DNA of 64,000 nt from Coriolopsis trogii (taxonomy: Eukaryota > Basidiomycota > Agaricomycetes > Polyporales > Polyporaceae): NCBI GenBank assembly GCA_020543525.1, contig JAHYIO010000028.1:248001-312000 (forward strand), read 5' to 3'. A model generated the notes under the pieces. The model searched no databases, had not been told where the DNA came from, and was given only the letters and a program-made list of their open reading frames with translations. Shown piece by piece: positions 44,644 through 56,600 of the stretch. Both the position numbers and the translations under genes were made by a program. Numbering within the stretch: position 1 is the first letter of the stretch; every line of letters starts with the position of its first letter.

Positions 44644-44690
44644 CTAGGATATAGTTGAACGACGACGCAAGGCAGGGTGGTTAGGAGCCT

Positions 44691-44701
44691 GAGGCGCAGG
44701 C
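44691..44701. repeat. Right 11-bp direct repeat of the inner element
   Basis: GAGGCGCAGGC, identical to 34394-34404, abuts the end of the 46-bp inverted repeat. Confidence 0.7.
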
Positions 44702-45136
44702 TGCTTTCCCTAGAATCCTCAACCTCCATCTGAAGCAGTGATCAATGACCAGCGTATTAATCTATATTTGCAGAAATTCTACAGCTGGGTTGATGAAGTT
44801 TGGCTCTCTAATTGTTGCGCAAGCAACCCGGGAGTCTGGGCAATCTAGTCGGCGCTCAGGGTGACCCATAGTCTGACGGTGTTTTGAGAAGGACGTCATA
44901 CCTGAGCTTGAGTTCCCTCACAATCTACTAGAAAACAGGTGTCACCCACTGCCAATTGTGGACTGACTATCACAAGATGACTGGCAGCACAGATGAATCA
45001 TTCAAGCCTGGTAGTGTGCAAGCACCTGTAGAAGCGCTGAGTTAGTAACTGGTGCAAAACCCGGACCGAGTTATTAACGCGTTAATAACGCATGTTAATA
45101 ATGTTGTTATTAACATTTGTTAGGAACTAGGCAGTC
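44702..45136. other. Right inner flank of the outer element
   Basis: No gene is seen. The last 100 bp hold several GTTATTAAC/GTTAATAAC repeats mirroring those at 34280-34370. Confidence 0.55.
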
Positions 45137-45151
45137 ATTCCCGCCACCGTA

Positions 45152-45159
45152 ACTCGGGC
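45152..45159. repeat. Right 8-bp target duplication of the outer element
   Basis: ACTCGGGC, one mismatch to ACTCAGGC at 34250-34257. The mismatch suggests that this insertion is older than the Gypsy insertion. Confidence 0.7.
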
Positions 45160-46214
45160 TGCGCGAGGGAGACGTCAAGATCTGGTTGATACTTGTAGAG
45201 ATAAATCGAAGTCTAAGAGGCAAAGTGCAAGGTCAGAAGAACCGAGGTGTGCGACGGCAAAGTCTACAGGTTGAGGCATCTCCGGGCAGTAACGATTGAT
45301 CAAAATGTTGTTTTCCTTGATATCCTGTTCCGCAATGAGTCAATTGATACACATGAACACATGGAGATGTCAAACCCGGTGCGCTATACGATGTTCATGG
45401 AGAAACGCTAACGCCTGTCCAGATGGGTGTGTCAGGACTCAGCAACCTACAGTTCATTGACAGCCTGAGGAGTAGTTGGCAGACCTTGAGGAGACATCCG
45501 ACTGATTCCGACATACGTCACCACTTCTCGAACGGTTTTGAATTGACCAGGTGGGCACGATGAACCCCAGCTGAAAGTGAGTCTTGTCAACATACGGATC
45601 CGAACTGCACTTACAAAGTCCAGACTTACTGCGGTGTGAGTAGGAAGGCATAGTCATATGGTGAGTCGAGAATTGCGACAAGTGGTAGAATGTATGGGAA
45701 CAGGTCCGGTTCATACAGCTCACGCACGCTGCGCAGGTATTGGTTGATGTGATACTCTGGCGACTCCTTGGAGATGAGCTTGACGAAGAGGTCATGATCT
45801 GCTGCGTCGCGTGCCAAAGCGAACCGTGCCTGTACACGACGTCAGTGGTGTGTTAGACGCAGTGTTGGATGTAACATACACCGACCGATATGCCATAGGA
45901 AGGCTGACTCGGGCTCTGCAACCGAGGGGAATGGCGCAGAGGCAGTTACGGATGGAGCTCACCACCGGCCGTCCCTGAACTCATAGAGAGGAAAACCACG
46001 CGTACAAAACCACGCTGCGCAAGCCTTCCAAAACGGATACAAATCGTATCTTTGGTACGAGTTGTACGCAATCGGTGCGGCCCTGCTGAACGTCTTACAT
46101 TAGCCTGTCAGCAGTAGATATGCGCATAGTCGAAGGTTGACTCACAGGTAGTGGTGGAATCTCGTACTGCTCGTCTTTGGAGCGTACGTTTTCGATTTCG
46201 ATGTCCGGTTCCAT
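45160..46214 (-). pseudogene. 5' part of a transposon-split kinase-like gene
   Basis: From ATG 46214 (MEPDIEIENVRSKDEQYEIP, exon to 46146) several short exons follow. They read AYNSYQRYDLYPFWKACAAW, RGFPLYEFRDGRW, LPMAYRS, ARFALARDAADHDLFVKLIS, ESPEYHINQYLRSVRELYEP, FPYILPLVAILDSPYDYAFL, then ALAFLHEHRIAHR, DIKENNILINRYCP and ALCLLDFDLSLQ. The last pieces equal the catalytic-loop (HRDIxxNN) and DFG (here DFD) regions of a protein-kinase fold. The family is common in Agaricomycetes and its substrates are unknown. Right at the junction, YQPDLDVSLAQ precedes the insertion and PEYNPFAFDVGCLGN resumes on the far side. Exact borders of exons 2-4 are not certain, and about 20 residues usually found after DFD seem absent. 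Confidence 0.75.
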
Positions 46215-47515
46215 AAGATGTGATATGATATCACAACTCGCGTGCAAGCGGCAGCTGTGTTCGTTCAGATTGATTGACGTTCAACTTCACTGTCTTGAAG
46301 TTCACTGGCCACGATGATCATGTTGAGTTTGTGACGCGTCAGACACGTGATCAATCACTAGTACTTAAGCAGTTTCAGGCGCCAGCGCAAGTATTATAAT
46401 CCGATATTGACCAGTGCTCATGCACATGATGACTACGCATATGCGTGTCTGCATAGTAGTGGGGGCCGGCAATGCCTGCAGGGCGAGTTTTGTTTGCTAT
46501 TGTTTGTCTTTCACTCTAGACGCCCAAAAAGGTGGTACGGAGAGTGCACGAAATGTACGACGTGTTAGACCGCGTTATGGACTCTCGGGAAGTGTGCAAT
46601 ACATAGCATTGATGATTATCTATCATACCTTCATGCCATTTTGTGATCCACAAGGCTGTAATGTCTGTTTTCATCCCAGGAACCCTGTTAACTAGATGGA
46701 TTTTGGCAGTTTTCCATGAAGGTATGATAGAAAATGATCCTCTTAATCTATGTCCAGATTTGCGTGAGGGTGACAGGCAAGACAGAGGAGATTTCTTTTG
46801 CGCACGGTCGCAGCTCGGACGCGGTCGCGCATGAAGAAGCGCCAACGCCACAAACGCGACTATTGCACTCACGTGATCATTGCACTTCTATCATTGAAGG
46901 CCTCTGTAGGTGAAGTCTGTTGCAAGATAGTTTATATAAGATCACAAAACATGTATAGTACTTCTCTTACCCACTATCTGCTCCAAAACTCTACATTAAA
47001 GTAGGGAGCGGGGCATAACAATGCATAGCAGTACTACTAGTACCATGTAGCACTAGCCAGAATTTACTATCTCATGTGGGTGTGCAACTGCATAACTAGT
47101 AGGTCATCATGAAGCTGTAGAGCGCAGGGATAATATATAGATGAGCCCGGACCATTGCAACTTGCCCATACTCTCATAATGCGTGCTTGTAATCATCACT
47201 GGTGCATGCCAGTTCGCGCGCGCCCTCGCGACCCTCGCGCGCGTGACCCTCGCGCAGGCTCGCGCGGCGCAAGGCTACTCTCCCACGGATTGCCACAGTA
47301 CCACATTTTGGAACGGGCGCCTGCTGACTAAGTGTCCGCAGAGTGGACAGGGATTGCCGGCCCCCAATAGTAGTGCATACAAACTCTTAGTCTAACTTAC
47401 ATATACCATCCGACTTCCGAGTCCCAGACGATATCAGGAGAGTACTCGTAAACCATATGCGTATACAGTCTCGACGCGTTCCTTCTGTAGTGCAACACAA
47501 TCATGCCATCAAGCT
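46215..47515. other. Intergenic, no gene seen
   Basis: AT-richer than the surroundings, with only short frames. This is probably promoter DNA of the interrupted kinase-like gene and the 3' flank of the aldo/keto reductase gene. Confidence 0.5.
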
Positions 47516-48762
47516 TCAAAGGATGTCAATACCGTAATATCCGCAGATGGCGAGCGCAACAGAGGTCGCGAGGCAAGCGACTGCTGCTCGACGAACAAAC
47601 GCACTCATTTTCTGGCGGCGAGCGCCCTTTTTGCCCGCCTCGTCGATCGCAGTGATGTCCTCCACTGTGAGCGCTATAGCAACAATGTGAGGGACGGCAG
47701 CTTGTATACAGGCTTCACTACAACTCACCGAGGTCTCCGGCAGCAATGTAGCCCTCCATGCGCTCCTTCTTCGTACTAGAGGTGATGACGACGACGCCCT
47801 TCGCCTTCGCCCACGCCAGCAGAACCTGCTCAGGCTTGGCGTTGAGCCGCTTTGAGATCGCGTTCAGAGGTTTATCCACGGGTCCCCCAGGCAAGCGCGT
47901 AATGGGGATAAGAGCGCTGTAGGCCTCGCTCACGATCCCGTGCTTGTTGCCAAACTCGATGGTAGGGAGCTGTTCGTGGAAGTTGTAGGCGTGGATCATA
48001 ATCTGAGGGGCCAGCACCAATGGCAAGTTAACAGTTACTAGTGTCCGGGTAAGCGGCAAGTGGACGCACCTGGTTGGCAGCGGGAAGAATCTTGGCCGAG
48101 TTGACGAGGATCGTGAGCTCCGCGACGCCAAAGTTGCTCACTCCAATGCTCTTCACGAGCCCATCCGCCTTGAGTTTCTCCATCTTCGCCCACGCAGTCG
48201 GTATGTCGGGAGTGGCAAGGCGCGGGCTGTGAATGAGGTACAGATCCACATAATCTACGCCCAGCTACCAAGACATATGTTCATGCGAGAGGTGAGCTCG
48301 CGGTGCATTTCCGGGCAATGCGCAAGGACATACGTATTTAAGACTGTTCTGGATGGACTCCTCGATACCGAGCCCGTCCCGACCAGAAAACTTCGTGGTG
48401 ATGTAAATGTCTTCGCGTGAGAGGCCGCTCTCGCGGATAGCCTTCCCAGCTTCCTCCTCGTTCCTGTACGCCTGTGCAGTGTCTACAACGATTGTTGAGA
48501 GCATGTTCCCGGTTGTCCATAACGCTAAAAGCACTCACCAATGTGCGAAAAGCCTACAGAGATGGCCTCGTCGACCCAGTTTGTGGTCTGCTCCCCATTC
48601 CCAAGCGTCCACGTCCCATACGCCACGCTGGGAATGCTCGTCCCTGCATACGCACACCCGCCGTACGATCCTTGGTCAGCAAGATGGCACTGGAGGAGTC
48701 GCATCAGACGCTTTCCATCGTCTCTCCTTACCGTCGTTGAGCTTGATGAGTTCCCAAGGCAT
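47516..48762 (-). CDS. Aldo/keto reductase with C-terminal membrane anchor (312 aa)
   Basis: Exons 48762-48732, 48670-48539, 48482-48334, 48264-48070, 48002-47729 and 47673-47516 sum to 313 codons. Aldo/keto reductases reduce aldehydes and ketones with NADPH in a TIM barrel. The catalytic tetrad is visible: Asp and Tyr in DTAQAYRNE, Lys in [10 protein letters not shown] and His in LYLIHSP. Family sequences also include [25 protein letters not shown] and the NADP-binding ITSSTKKER. After the barrel the protein ends with [20 protein letters not shown] and [11 protein letters not shown], a single hydrophobic helix preceded by Lys/Arg. This suggests tail-anchoring in a membrane, unusual for this mostly soluble family. 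The substrate is unknown. Confidence 0.9.
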
Positions 48763-49424
48763 CCTTTACCTGCGCGGAGCTAAGGGTGGGAGGTGGTGGT
48801 GCGGGGGCAAGGTGCGCGCGGCGGACGCGAAGGCAACTCGCGTTATAAATATACAGTGTGAGACATGCACGTTATTGCGCAATGCCATACGCGAGGGAGT
48901 TTGACTTCTTATCGCGCCGCTCCCAGGAAACAGCGGCACGCGTTCTCCGTCGCGATCAGGTGACCGTACTCTGGACACGCACGTACACCCAATTGGTCAG
49001 ACCATGCGGAAGTAACTTGTAATAGGCGTGTCATTCGTGAAGTGATCTTGGAGGTACTAGCGCGTGCAATACGCGGACATCTAAGGTGGGGCCAGAAATT
49101 CCGGGACTAAGGAGGGACTAAGATAATGGGTCATTGGGTAGGGAAAAAATGAGAGTGGCATATGCACCTGTACGAGAGTCACGGTAAGACTATAACGGCA
49201 AAACGATGAACGATGATAGTTTTATGTCGGTTCTGCAAAGCAAGAGGATCAAACAAACGCAGGTCGGAGAACATACATGGAGAGCTAAGTGTGACGATGA
49301 CGAGAACGTCCGCGCGCCAGGGGAGCCGGTATCAGAATCCAAATGTTGGACATGTCGAGGCTGGGAATGATAGATTCGAGTCTTCCTTCCGTCTTCCTCC
49401 TCATATATTCACTTCCTCAGTGCT
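48763..49424. other. Intergenic, no gene seen
   Basis: Upstream DNA of the aldo/keto reductase, with a TTATAAATATA box at about 48842-48852, and the 3' flank of the F-box/WD40 gene. Confidence 0.5.
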
Positions 49425-52400
49425 TCAGTATTCGTCATCCGTAGGCGGCAACTCCTCTTCCGTGATTGATTGCCATTCACCGCTGGGAAGCCGCTCTCTC
49501 TCCTTCTGGTAGTCATATCCAACAAAGCTCATCACGCTACATACAGGCAACTTTCAGTATGACGCATGAGCAAGAGAGAAATGACAACGCACTAGATAGT
49601 GCCATCGGCACATCCAACGACAACCTCCTCATGGCTCAGCTGCATGGACATCGGGTTCTTCTCCGGGGTCGCTAGCCCTTGGAACTTCTTCGGCAGCTCT
49701 CCAAGCAGGCCCTTCGTACCAACTGCAGTAACATTGTCGCAGTTGGCAAGCGCAGCCCACGCGCCCTTCACCGGGAGGATGTCGGTGTCAAGATCGACCT
49801 CCGGCGATGGCGTGCGAGGGCCATCAGAGCTCTGTCCGTCGCTGCTGTCCTCATCTTCCGCCTCCTTCAACATCTCTTCCTTGTCACGGTGCTGCGACAT
49901 GTAGAGCTAAAGAGAATGCGTAGTGAGCGAAATGTTATGATTTCAAGAAAATGCAAGTACTCACCGTGCGTGTTGCACCAGCACGAGTGCTGAAGCGAGT
50001 GGCAGTCACAACCCGCCGCTTCCTCGGGTCCACGGCACCGACTGCGACGTCGGGCGTATCCACGACAGCCACAAGCTTGGGCGGAGCAGTCAGAACGGCC
50101 GCCCGTCCGAAGCGGATCGCGAACGGTGACTGTCCAGAGGGCGTGGCGGCGCGTGGAGACCCAGCCGTTGACACTGGCGTCATCGGCCCAGTAGAAATGT
50201 TCAAGGACAGACGTCCTTTGCCTGCGCTCGCAGGGGTGATGGGCGTCCTAGCGGTCGGCGACAGAAGCGACCCACGACGCTGAGGCGTGGACACGGAAGA
50301 CGTCGAGCGCGAAAGAGAAGAGATAGTGCGCAGACGAGATGCAGGCGGGCTGAGTAGGCTCGGCGTAAGAGGAGTCGTGGGTCGTGTTGAATCGGCAGAA
50401 GTAAGAGAGGCTGCCGTCGCTGGCGTCTCCACTTCCTCTGTCCACTGAAGATGGAGGATGACCGATTTCGTAGCACACTAGCCAGAGTGTCAATTAATTA
50501 CCTCAGGGGAAACACGGTTACTTACAGTCATCTGGGTTCCCTTGGCCGCGAACCACCTAGAAGGGGATCAGCTAAGATACGGAAGGAAAGGTGTACCCAA
50601 CTCACTGAAGCATGTTGTCCGGTGCACGCCCCACTTGCATCAACTTCGACGAAAGGACTGGGTCTCCTCCGCCTAGCTCGCTCAGCTTGAATTGCGACAC
50701 CATCTCGCGCCGCTCTATGTCATAAACATCTTTAGTTCAGTTCTGGAGTAGAACACATACGTGTACTTACTGATGGAGAAGACGCGAACCATCCCATCAA
50801 TGGTGACACTGACAACGCGCTCGCCCTCGTCTTCACCGCGCGAGTTCGCAGATCCGATGATTTGCACGCCAATGTTGACCGTAGTCTGCTGGCCAAACCG
50901 CACGATCTTCGTGCCCGCGCGCCAGTCCCAGCACACGAGGGCCTTGTCAGCACCTGCAGAGACGAGGTTCTTTGACGAGAGCGCCACGGCACGGATACCA
51001 TTAAGATGTCCAGCAAGTTGCTGCAGCGGGGTGAAAGTGAGGGAGGAGAAGAGATGAACACGTCTGATAGAGACTCAGTTCACCATACGTGTACATGGAT
51101 TCTGAGTGACTCACCCAACATCATGGAAGCCCACCACGAAAACCTCTGAACTTGATGCTCAGATTCACGGAACAATGGTCATTGAAGTAAAGTGATATAC
51201 GTACCCTCTTCAGCAAGGAAGTCGACACAACTGACAGGCTTCTTGACTTGCAAGCACTTCTTCAGCTCGCCCGTCTCGATATCCCAGAAGCGGATCGTCT
51301 CATCATAGGATCCACTGATCAACCGCTTCCCTGGATCGCGACTGTGAGAGACGAGACTGATGTGGAGGTGTAACCACTCACCACGCAGGAGCAATGTCGT
51401 GCAGTAGTTCGTGTGACCATTGAGGAACCGCACGCTCTGCGCAAGACCGTTGCGGAAGTTCGACTCGCGATGATGCAATGAACGGTACAGTGGCTCCCTG
51501 AAGTCAGGTCGTTAATAAGTGATAGTTTGGCAAGATGACACTACGCACCATCCCTCAGGCCTTGCAGGAGGCTTGACCGGCGACGGGTCCATGGCAGTGA
51601 TACGCAAACAATGGTATCTCCAAAGGGCTGGAAGGTGAACCACCTCTTGCCACTTTTTCGAGACAGGCTCAACGGCAAGCAATTCCTTGACGGAGAGGAA
51701 CTTGAACACCTTCAAAGCAAGGTCGGGCGCAAGATTGCCGATGATATCGAAGGTCGACTTCGCATACTTCTCGAGTAGGAGGATCTGGAGGCGGATGTCT
51801 CCGGGCATGCATGAGTCGAGGATAATTGCAATTCTGAAAAGACGATCATTAGCACCAATCCAAGCACTTGTGCATAATCACTCACAATCGCATGCGATCA
51901 TCCCTGCTCAACCCCCGCACGACTCTGCGCACCTCCAACTCATTGAAGCCACCACTTCCATCGCCGCGTAGGACAGTAGCCAGGTCAACTTCTCCGCCGA
52001 TCCCGTCGTCCTCACTGCCCCTGTAGCCGCTCCAGTAACCCTTCTTCTTCTTCCCTCCACACACGCAGTAGCCTTCGTCGTCTTGGTCGAGAATGGCACC
52101 TCCGTGCTCTTGCTGTCTTTCCCGCTCGCGAAGCATGCGCACTTCCGCCTGAAGGGCATGTAGCTGAGCAGCGGACGACGCCTGGGCGCGCTCCAGCAAT
52201 CTCTTGTAATGCAACAGTTTCCGCAGATGGAGGCCATGGACACCTTCTAAAGCGCTTTGCATCTGTGATACCATGCGATGATTAGCCAGACAATAGAACC
52301 GTGAACGGAGAGTATAACACGCACGTCTTCGTCCACCTCCCCGTCGTTCACGTCCGTGACCATCTCCAGTGTCATGTCGTCGCCATCCCAGAAGGGCTCG

Positions 52401-53260
52401 TCCTCGGAGGTGAGCATGATCGAGGGTGACTCTGCGATGGTGCCAGAAGTATGTCTGCCGCGTGCAACGCTAGGACTGCCATTCTTCACCGTCCTTCCAG
52501 GGGTGCTTGCTTTGCTCGGCGTCACCTTGGGGGATGCCCTGGACGTTGGCGTCCGCTGGGGCTTTGACGGGGTAGTCTTTGGAGTAGTCAAGACTGGCTT
52601 CGGCTGCTCCGGAGTAGGAGGTACTCTGGCCGTCGGGGCGGGAGAACGCGCGGGCGACTTCGCAGGAGAGTTCGCTTTCGACGGCGTGAACGGCGTCGAC
52701 ATGGCGCGTGTCCTGGGCGTAGCCGGCACCATCTTCGAGTTGACTTGGGTATCCGACTCGGAAGTGAACAGCGACACGGCTGACGAACGCACGCTGCGAC
52801 GGGAAGCTGCAACAGAGGGGGCCGACACCTTGCGCGGCATAGGCACGCTGCTCTGACGTGACGGGGTCGTCGTGGACTTGCTCAGGGAGGAGGACAGACT
52901 CGAGGTTGACAGACTGGGGTCAAAGAAAGACGTAGGAGGAGTAGCGTTCGAATTCCGACGTGGGTTGCTCGCAGAGCTCAGCCTCTTCGCCAGGCTCGGC
53001 GGGTGGGGTTGAGACTGGGGGCCTGTCGAGGCATTAGGCGAGCGCAGGGCCGAGCGTACATCCTTGGGCGAGCCATTGGTACTCCTGCGGTCGGGAACGA
53101 TCGTCGTCACCCCGCTGATGTTGCTGGCCAGCGATGCGGTCGAATACGAACGAGGCTTGATGAGTCCCGTCGACGACGAACCAGCCGCTGTCGAACGCGA
53201 CGACGTGCGCGTATAGCGTGTGGGGGTTTCGGAGGGGGCGGCACTGCGTGGAGGGGGCAT
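49425..53260 (-). CDS. F-box/WD40 repeat protein
   Basis: About a dozen exons run from ATG 53260 to the stop near 49425. The first exon encodes a Ser/Thr/Pro-rich, probably disordered region of about 300 residues with many S/T-P sites. A coiled-coil part follows ([35 protein letters not shown]). An F-box comes next ([49 protein letters not shown]), then WD40 blades ([70 protein letters not shown]). A second Ser/Pro-rich insert and a last blade ([18 protein letters not shown]) end it. F-box/WD40 proteins are substrate receptors of SCF ubiquitin ligases. The target is unknown; I do not equate it with Cdc4 or Met30. Confidence 0.82.
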
Positions 53261-53622
53261 ATTGTAACGACGAGCAGCGTGGGCTCGTCGTGGTCGCAGT
53301 GAGCAGCACGACTCGAAGACGAATCCCAGACGCGTTCTTCCCGCTTATTGAGCGCCTTATCTTTTTGGTCAGGGCGCGTTCAGGGCGCGCTGCCAATATT
53401 GCATGATATTGTAGGACCATGGCGACCGGTCTGTCTCAAAAAGAGAGCGGTCAGGTCAACCATGACCATCCTGGTACTATCCTAGAATAGCTATAATGAA
53501 GTGGGAAACGAACATCATAGATACCTGCACCACCTCCCTCTGAAGAAATCCGTCATACTAAAGCGTCGCATCACAGAGAAGTGAGTGATTGGTCTGCATG
53601 TTTTGCACAAACGCAGAACGGT
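53261..53622. other. Intergenic, 362 bp
   Basis: Separates the F-box/WD40 start from the end of the helicase gene on the same strand. No gene is seen. Confidence 0.5.
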
Positions 53623-56600
53623 CTACAGATACAGCGATGAGCAGAATATGACCGAGTTTGGTCTCTCCAACATCTCGGAAGCCTTTTCAAACTTTTCCTG
53701 CAACTCGTTGTTGCCAATGACCTTAGCCGCTTGAGCCATCTGCCGGATGAGTTCCTGCAATCGACGAAAGACTCGGATGAGACTCCCTTCGAACTGGTCG
53801 GTAAGCTTGAGGCCGCAAAGCAAGGTGTCAGTAAGGACGCAAGCATCAGGAACCCACAACGCGTACCTTGCAAATATCAGAGAACGACGCCCCTCGACAC
53901 CACTGAACAACTGCGTCCATGAGCTCGACCTTGAACGACTTGACGTAGTCATCCTCGTTGATGGGCAGTTTCGACTCTTTGGAAACCTTGGCGATCCGCC
54001 GCGCGATCTCCTGCATCATGCGAAGCGGCGCTGCAAGCTCCTCCTTGAGCTTCGTGACTTGTTCGCTCTGCAAGGCAACGAGAGAGAAAGGGATCATGAG
54101 CAAGACACGCCTTGCGGGTCACACCCGACTCTTCTCGTACCTTCTCCGTGAAGACGAAGCAGCTAAGCAGCCCCGCGCACTGCTCGGGCGAGAGCGAATT
54201 GAAAACACCGTTGAAAATGAGCTCGGTGAGCAAGAGCTCGTCTCCGGTACTGATCTCGCACGCGACGCGCCCTTTCATGTCGACGATGTCCGCTGCAGTC
54301 GTGAAGCCGAGCCGGCGGAGGACGCGCTTTCGGCACTTGAGCTCCTCCATTTGGAGCACGTCGTGTGTCGCCTGAATGCGCTTCTTGAGCTCTCTGATTT
54401 GGTTTTGGTGCTCTTGCTTGCGCGCGTATAGCGTATAGAGCTCGGGCAGGCGCGGGTCTTTGTGGAGGGGGCTGGAGAACATCTTGGCTTCCATGGTCGC
54501 GATTTTCTAGGAAATGTATATAAGATCAATCGAGGTTTCGGGAGGAATGCTTGGAAACAAGACACACCTGGACGAGCTCCTTGAACTTGTCGTCCGTGAT
54601 CTTCATGTCGGCGATCGGGTCTAGGAGAGGGATACCATCCGGGAAGCGGCTCTGGACTTCGAGCACGCTCTTCCAAGTGTTATTGCGCTGCTCAAGTGCC
54701 CGGAGGTCCTTGGGCATGAACAATCGGAGACGGCTGATGGAGTCGATCGTGGAGAGAAGAACAGGCACAACGAGCGGCTCACCCCCACGCCCCGACGGAC
54801 AGGGTTGGACGCCACCGGGGGTCGGGGTCGTCGTGTTACGGTCTTTCGGCAGCGTCGAGCCTTTAGCACAATAAAGCAGCACGTCGACGATGTACTGCTC
54901 GTGTGGTGGGATATCTTCGATCTTCGGACCGGGACGGTTCTGTAATCAATCAAGAATGAGGCAATATGTCCTGTCGCTGATGAGGGAAGATGCGTGTCTG
55001 CCGACCTTTGGAGGTAAGCGTTTCTGGTAGTTGACAATGATTCCCCAGCCAAAGTCCAGTTGTTGGTGCTTGACTTTGACGATGCGTCCCGGCTGGAGGA
55101 ACGGCAGGCTGTAGTTGGGATGCGTGATGACTTCCCGGAAGTCGGCCGCCATCTGGTCGAGCTGCTGGCGGTAGTCGTAGTAGCTCGCGACGAGCTCCTC
55201 GTCGGGAATCGTGATCGCGGCCTTCTTGGCCTCCTCTTCCTGAAGTTCTAGCGAGCAACCCGATCAGCATCGCTCGTAAGAAAGACAAAGACCATATGCG
55301 GGTGCTCACTGTCTTCGATGAGAGGAACTTCGGCGTTGTTCTGGAACTGGTAGAAACACCGCTCGAGCATGAACTCGGGGCTGATTCCCTCCACCTTCAT
55401 GAGATTCAGGATCATGTTGTACCCAAGGTGGAACGCCGAGTCGAGCCTGTCCGCCTCGCCCTTAATCATCTCTTTCGCCGCCGTCGGCTCCAGCTTCTCA
55501 TCGCACATCATGATGACGACCCCGCGATCGTCCAGCCCACGACGGCCAGCGCGCCCGGACATCTGGATGTACTCTCCCGAGGAGAGGTTGCGGAAGTCGC
55601 GGCCGTCGAACTTGCGCACGGCGGTGAAGACAACGGTCTTGGCAGGCATGTTGAGTCCAATAGAGAACGTCTCAGTTGCGAAGAGGACCTTGATGAGCCC
55701 TTCCTGGAAAAGGATCTCAATGACCTCCTTGAGGATGGGGAGGAGGCCGCCGTGATGGATGCCGATGCCTCGCTTGAGGAGCGGGAGCAGGTTGGAGATC
55801 TGCGGGAGCTGCCGGTCGTCTGGGGAGAGATTTTCCATGGCGTTGTTGAAGATGTTCGTGATCAGATCTTGTTCGTCTGTGCTATTGAACTCGAGCTTAG
55901 ACAGCGTCAATGCGAGGGCTTCACACTCGCGCTTGCTGAACGCGAAGACGATGACGGGGTTATAGTTCTTGAGCATGATCATCTTCACAATCTTCTGAAC
56001 ATCCGAAGAGCCTGCGATGAGGCGGGTTGAGTAAAGAGAGAACGAAGTCGCAGTGGTACACTCACCTTTCTTATCTGCCCCACCCTTTTTGATCTTCCCC
56101 TTCTTCCCCTTGCCTGCCTTTGGATCCGCTGGGTCGTCACCCATTCTCTCTTGCAGCATGCCCATCGCCTTGGTGAAGTTGTCCTCACGGAACTCGCCTT
56201 TCTCGTTCACGACGAGGTAAATACCCTCTCCTCCGGCTGGGAAAAGATAGTGTTGGAGGGGCGTGGGCCGGAAGTCCGTGTAGACGACGTGACAGGGCTG
56301 CTCATGGGACTTGCATATCCATTCAGCAAACTGCATTGCGTTCGGGATAGTTGCGGACAGGAAGACATAGCGAACGGAATGTGGTAAGAGGATGATAGTC
56401 TCTTCCCATACCACACCACGCTCCTTGTCGCGCATGTAGTGGATTTCATCGAAAATGACCCATGCTACTTCACGCATGATCTCAGAGCCCCGATACAGCA
56501 TTGACCGCAAGATCTGTAGTGGAACCGCTTAGTGTATGCGCCTACATAGAGACATTTCTGGACGTACTTCCGTGGTCATGACCAGACATGTCGCACTCGG

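Larger units (their letters stand above)
34405..44690. mobile_element. Inner element with 46-bp inverted repeats and 11-bp direct repeats
   Basis: By eye, 34405-34450 and 44645-44690 are perfect inverted repeats of 46 bp beginning AGGCTCCTAACC. They are bounded by identical 11-bp direct repeats. Target duplications of 9-11 bp are known for Mutator-like transposons, but I see no transposase gene, so the class is a guess. The interior now consists mostly of other elements: RNase H relic, 35971-37066 element and Gypsy. The original element may have been a short non-autonomous one that served as a landing site. Confidence 0.68.
34258..45151. mobile_element. Outer nested DNA element, hAT-like ends
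   Basis: The ends are perfect 15-bp inverted repeats, TACGGTGGCGGGAAT at 34258-34272 and its complement at 45137-45151, flanked by an 8-bp target duplication with one mismatch. Both subterminal regions hold several TTAATAAC-type repeats, in line with transposase-binding sites. I find no hAT transposase gene inside, so the element is non-autonomous or was gutted by later insertions. The class is inferred from ends and target-site length only. It sits inside a kinase-like gene and contains all the other elements listed below. Confidence 0.72.
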
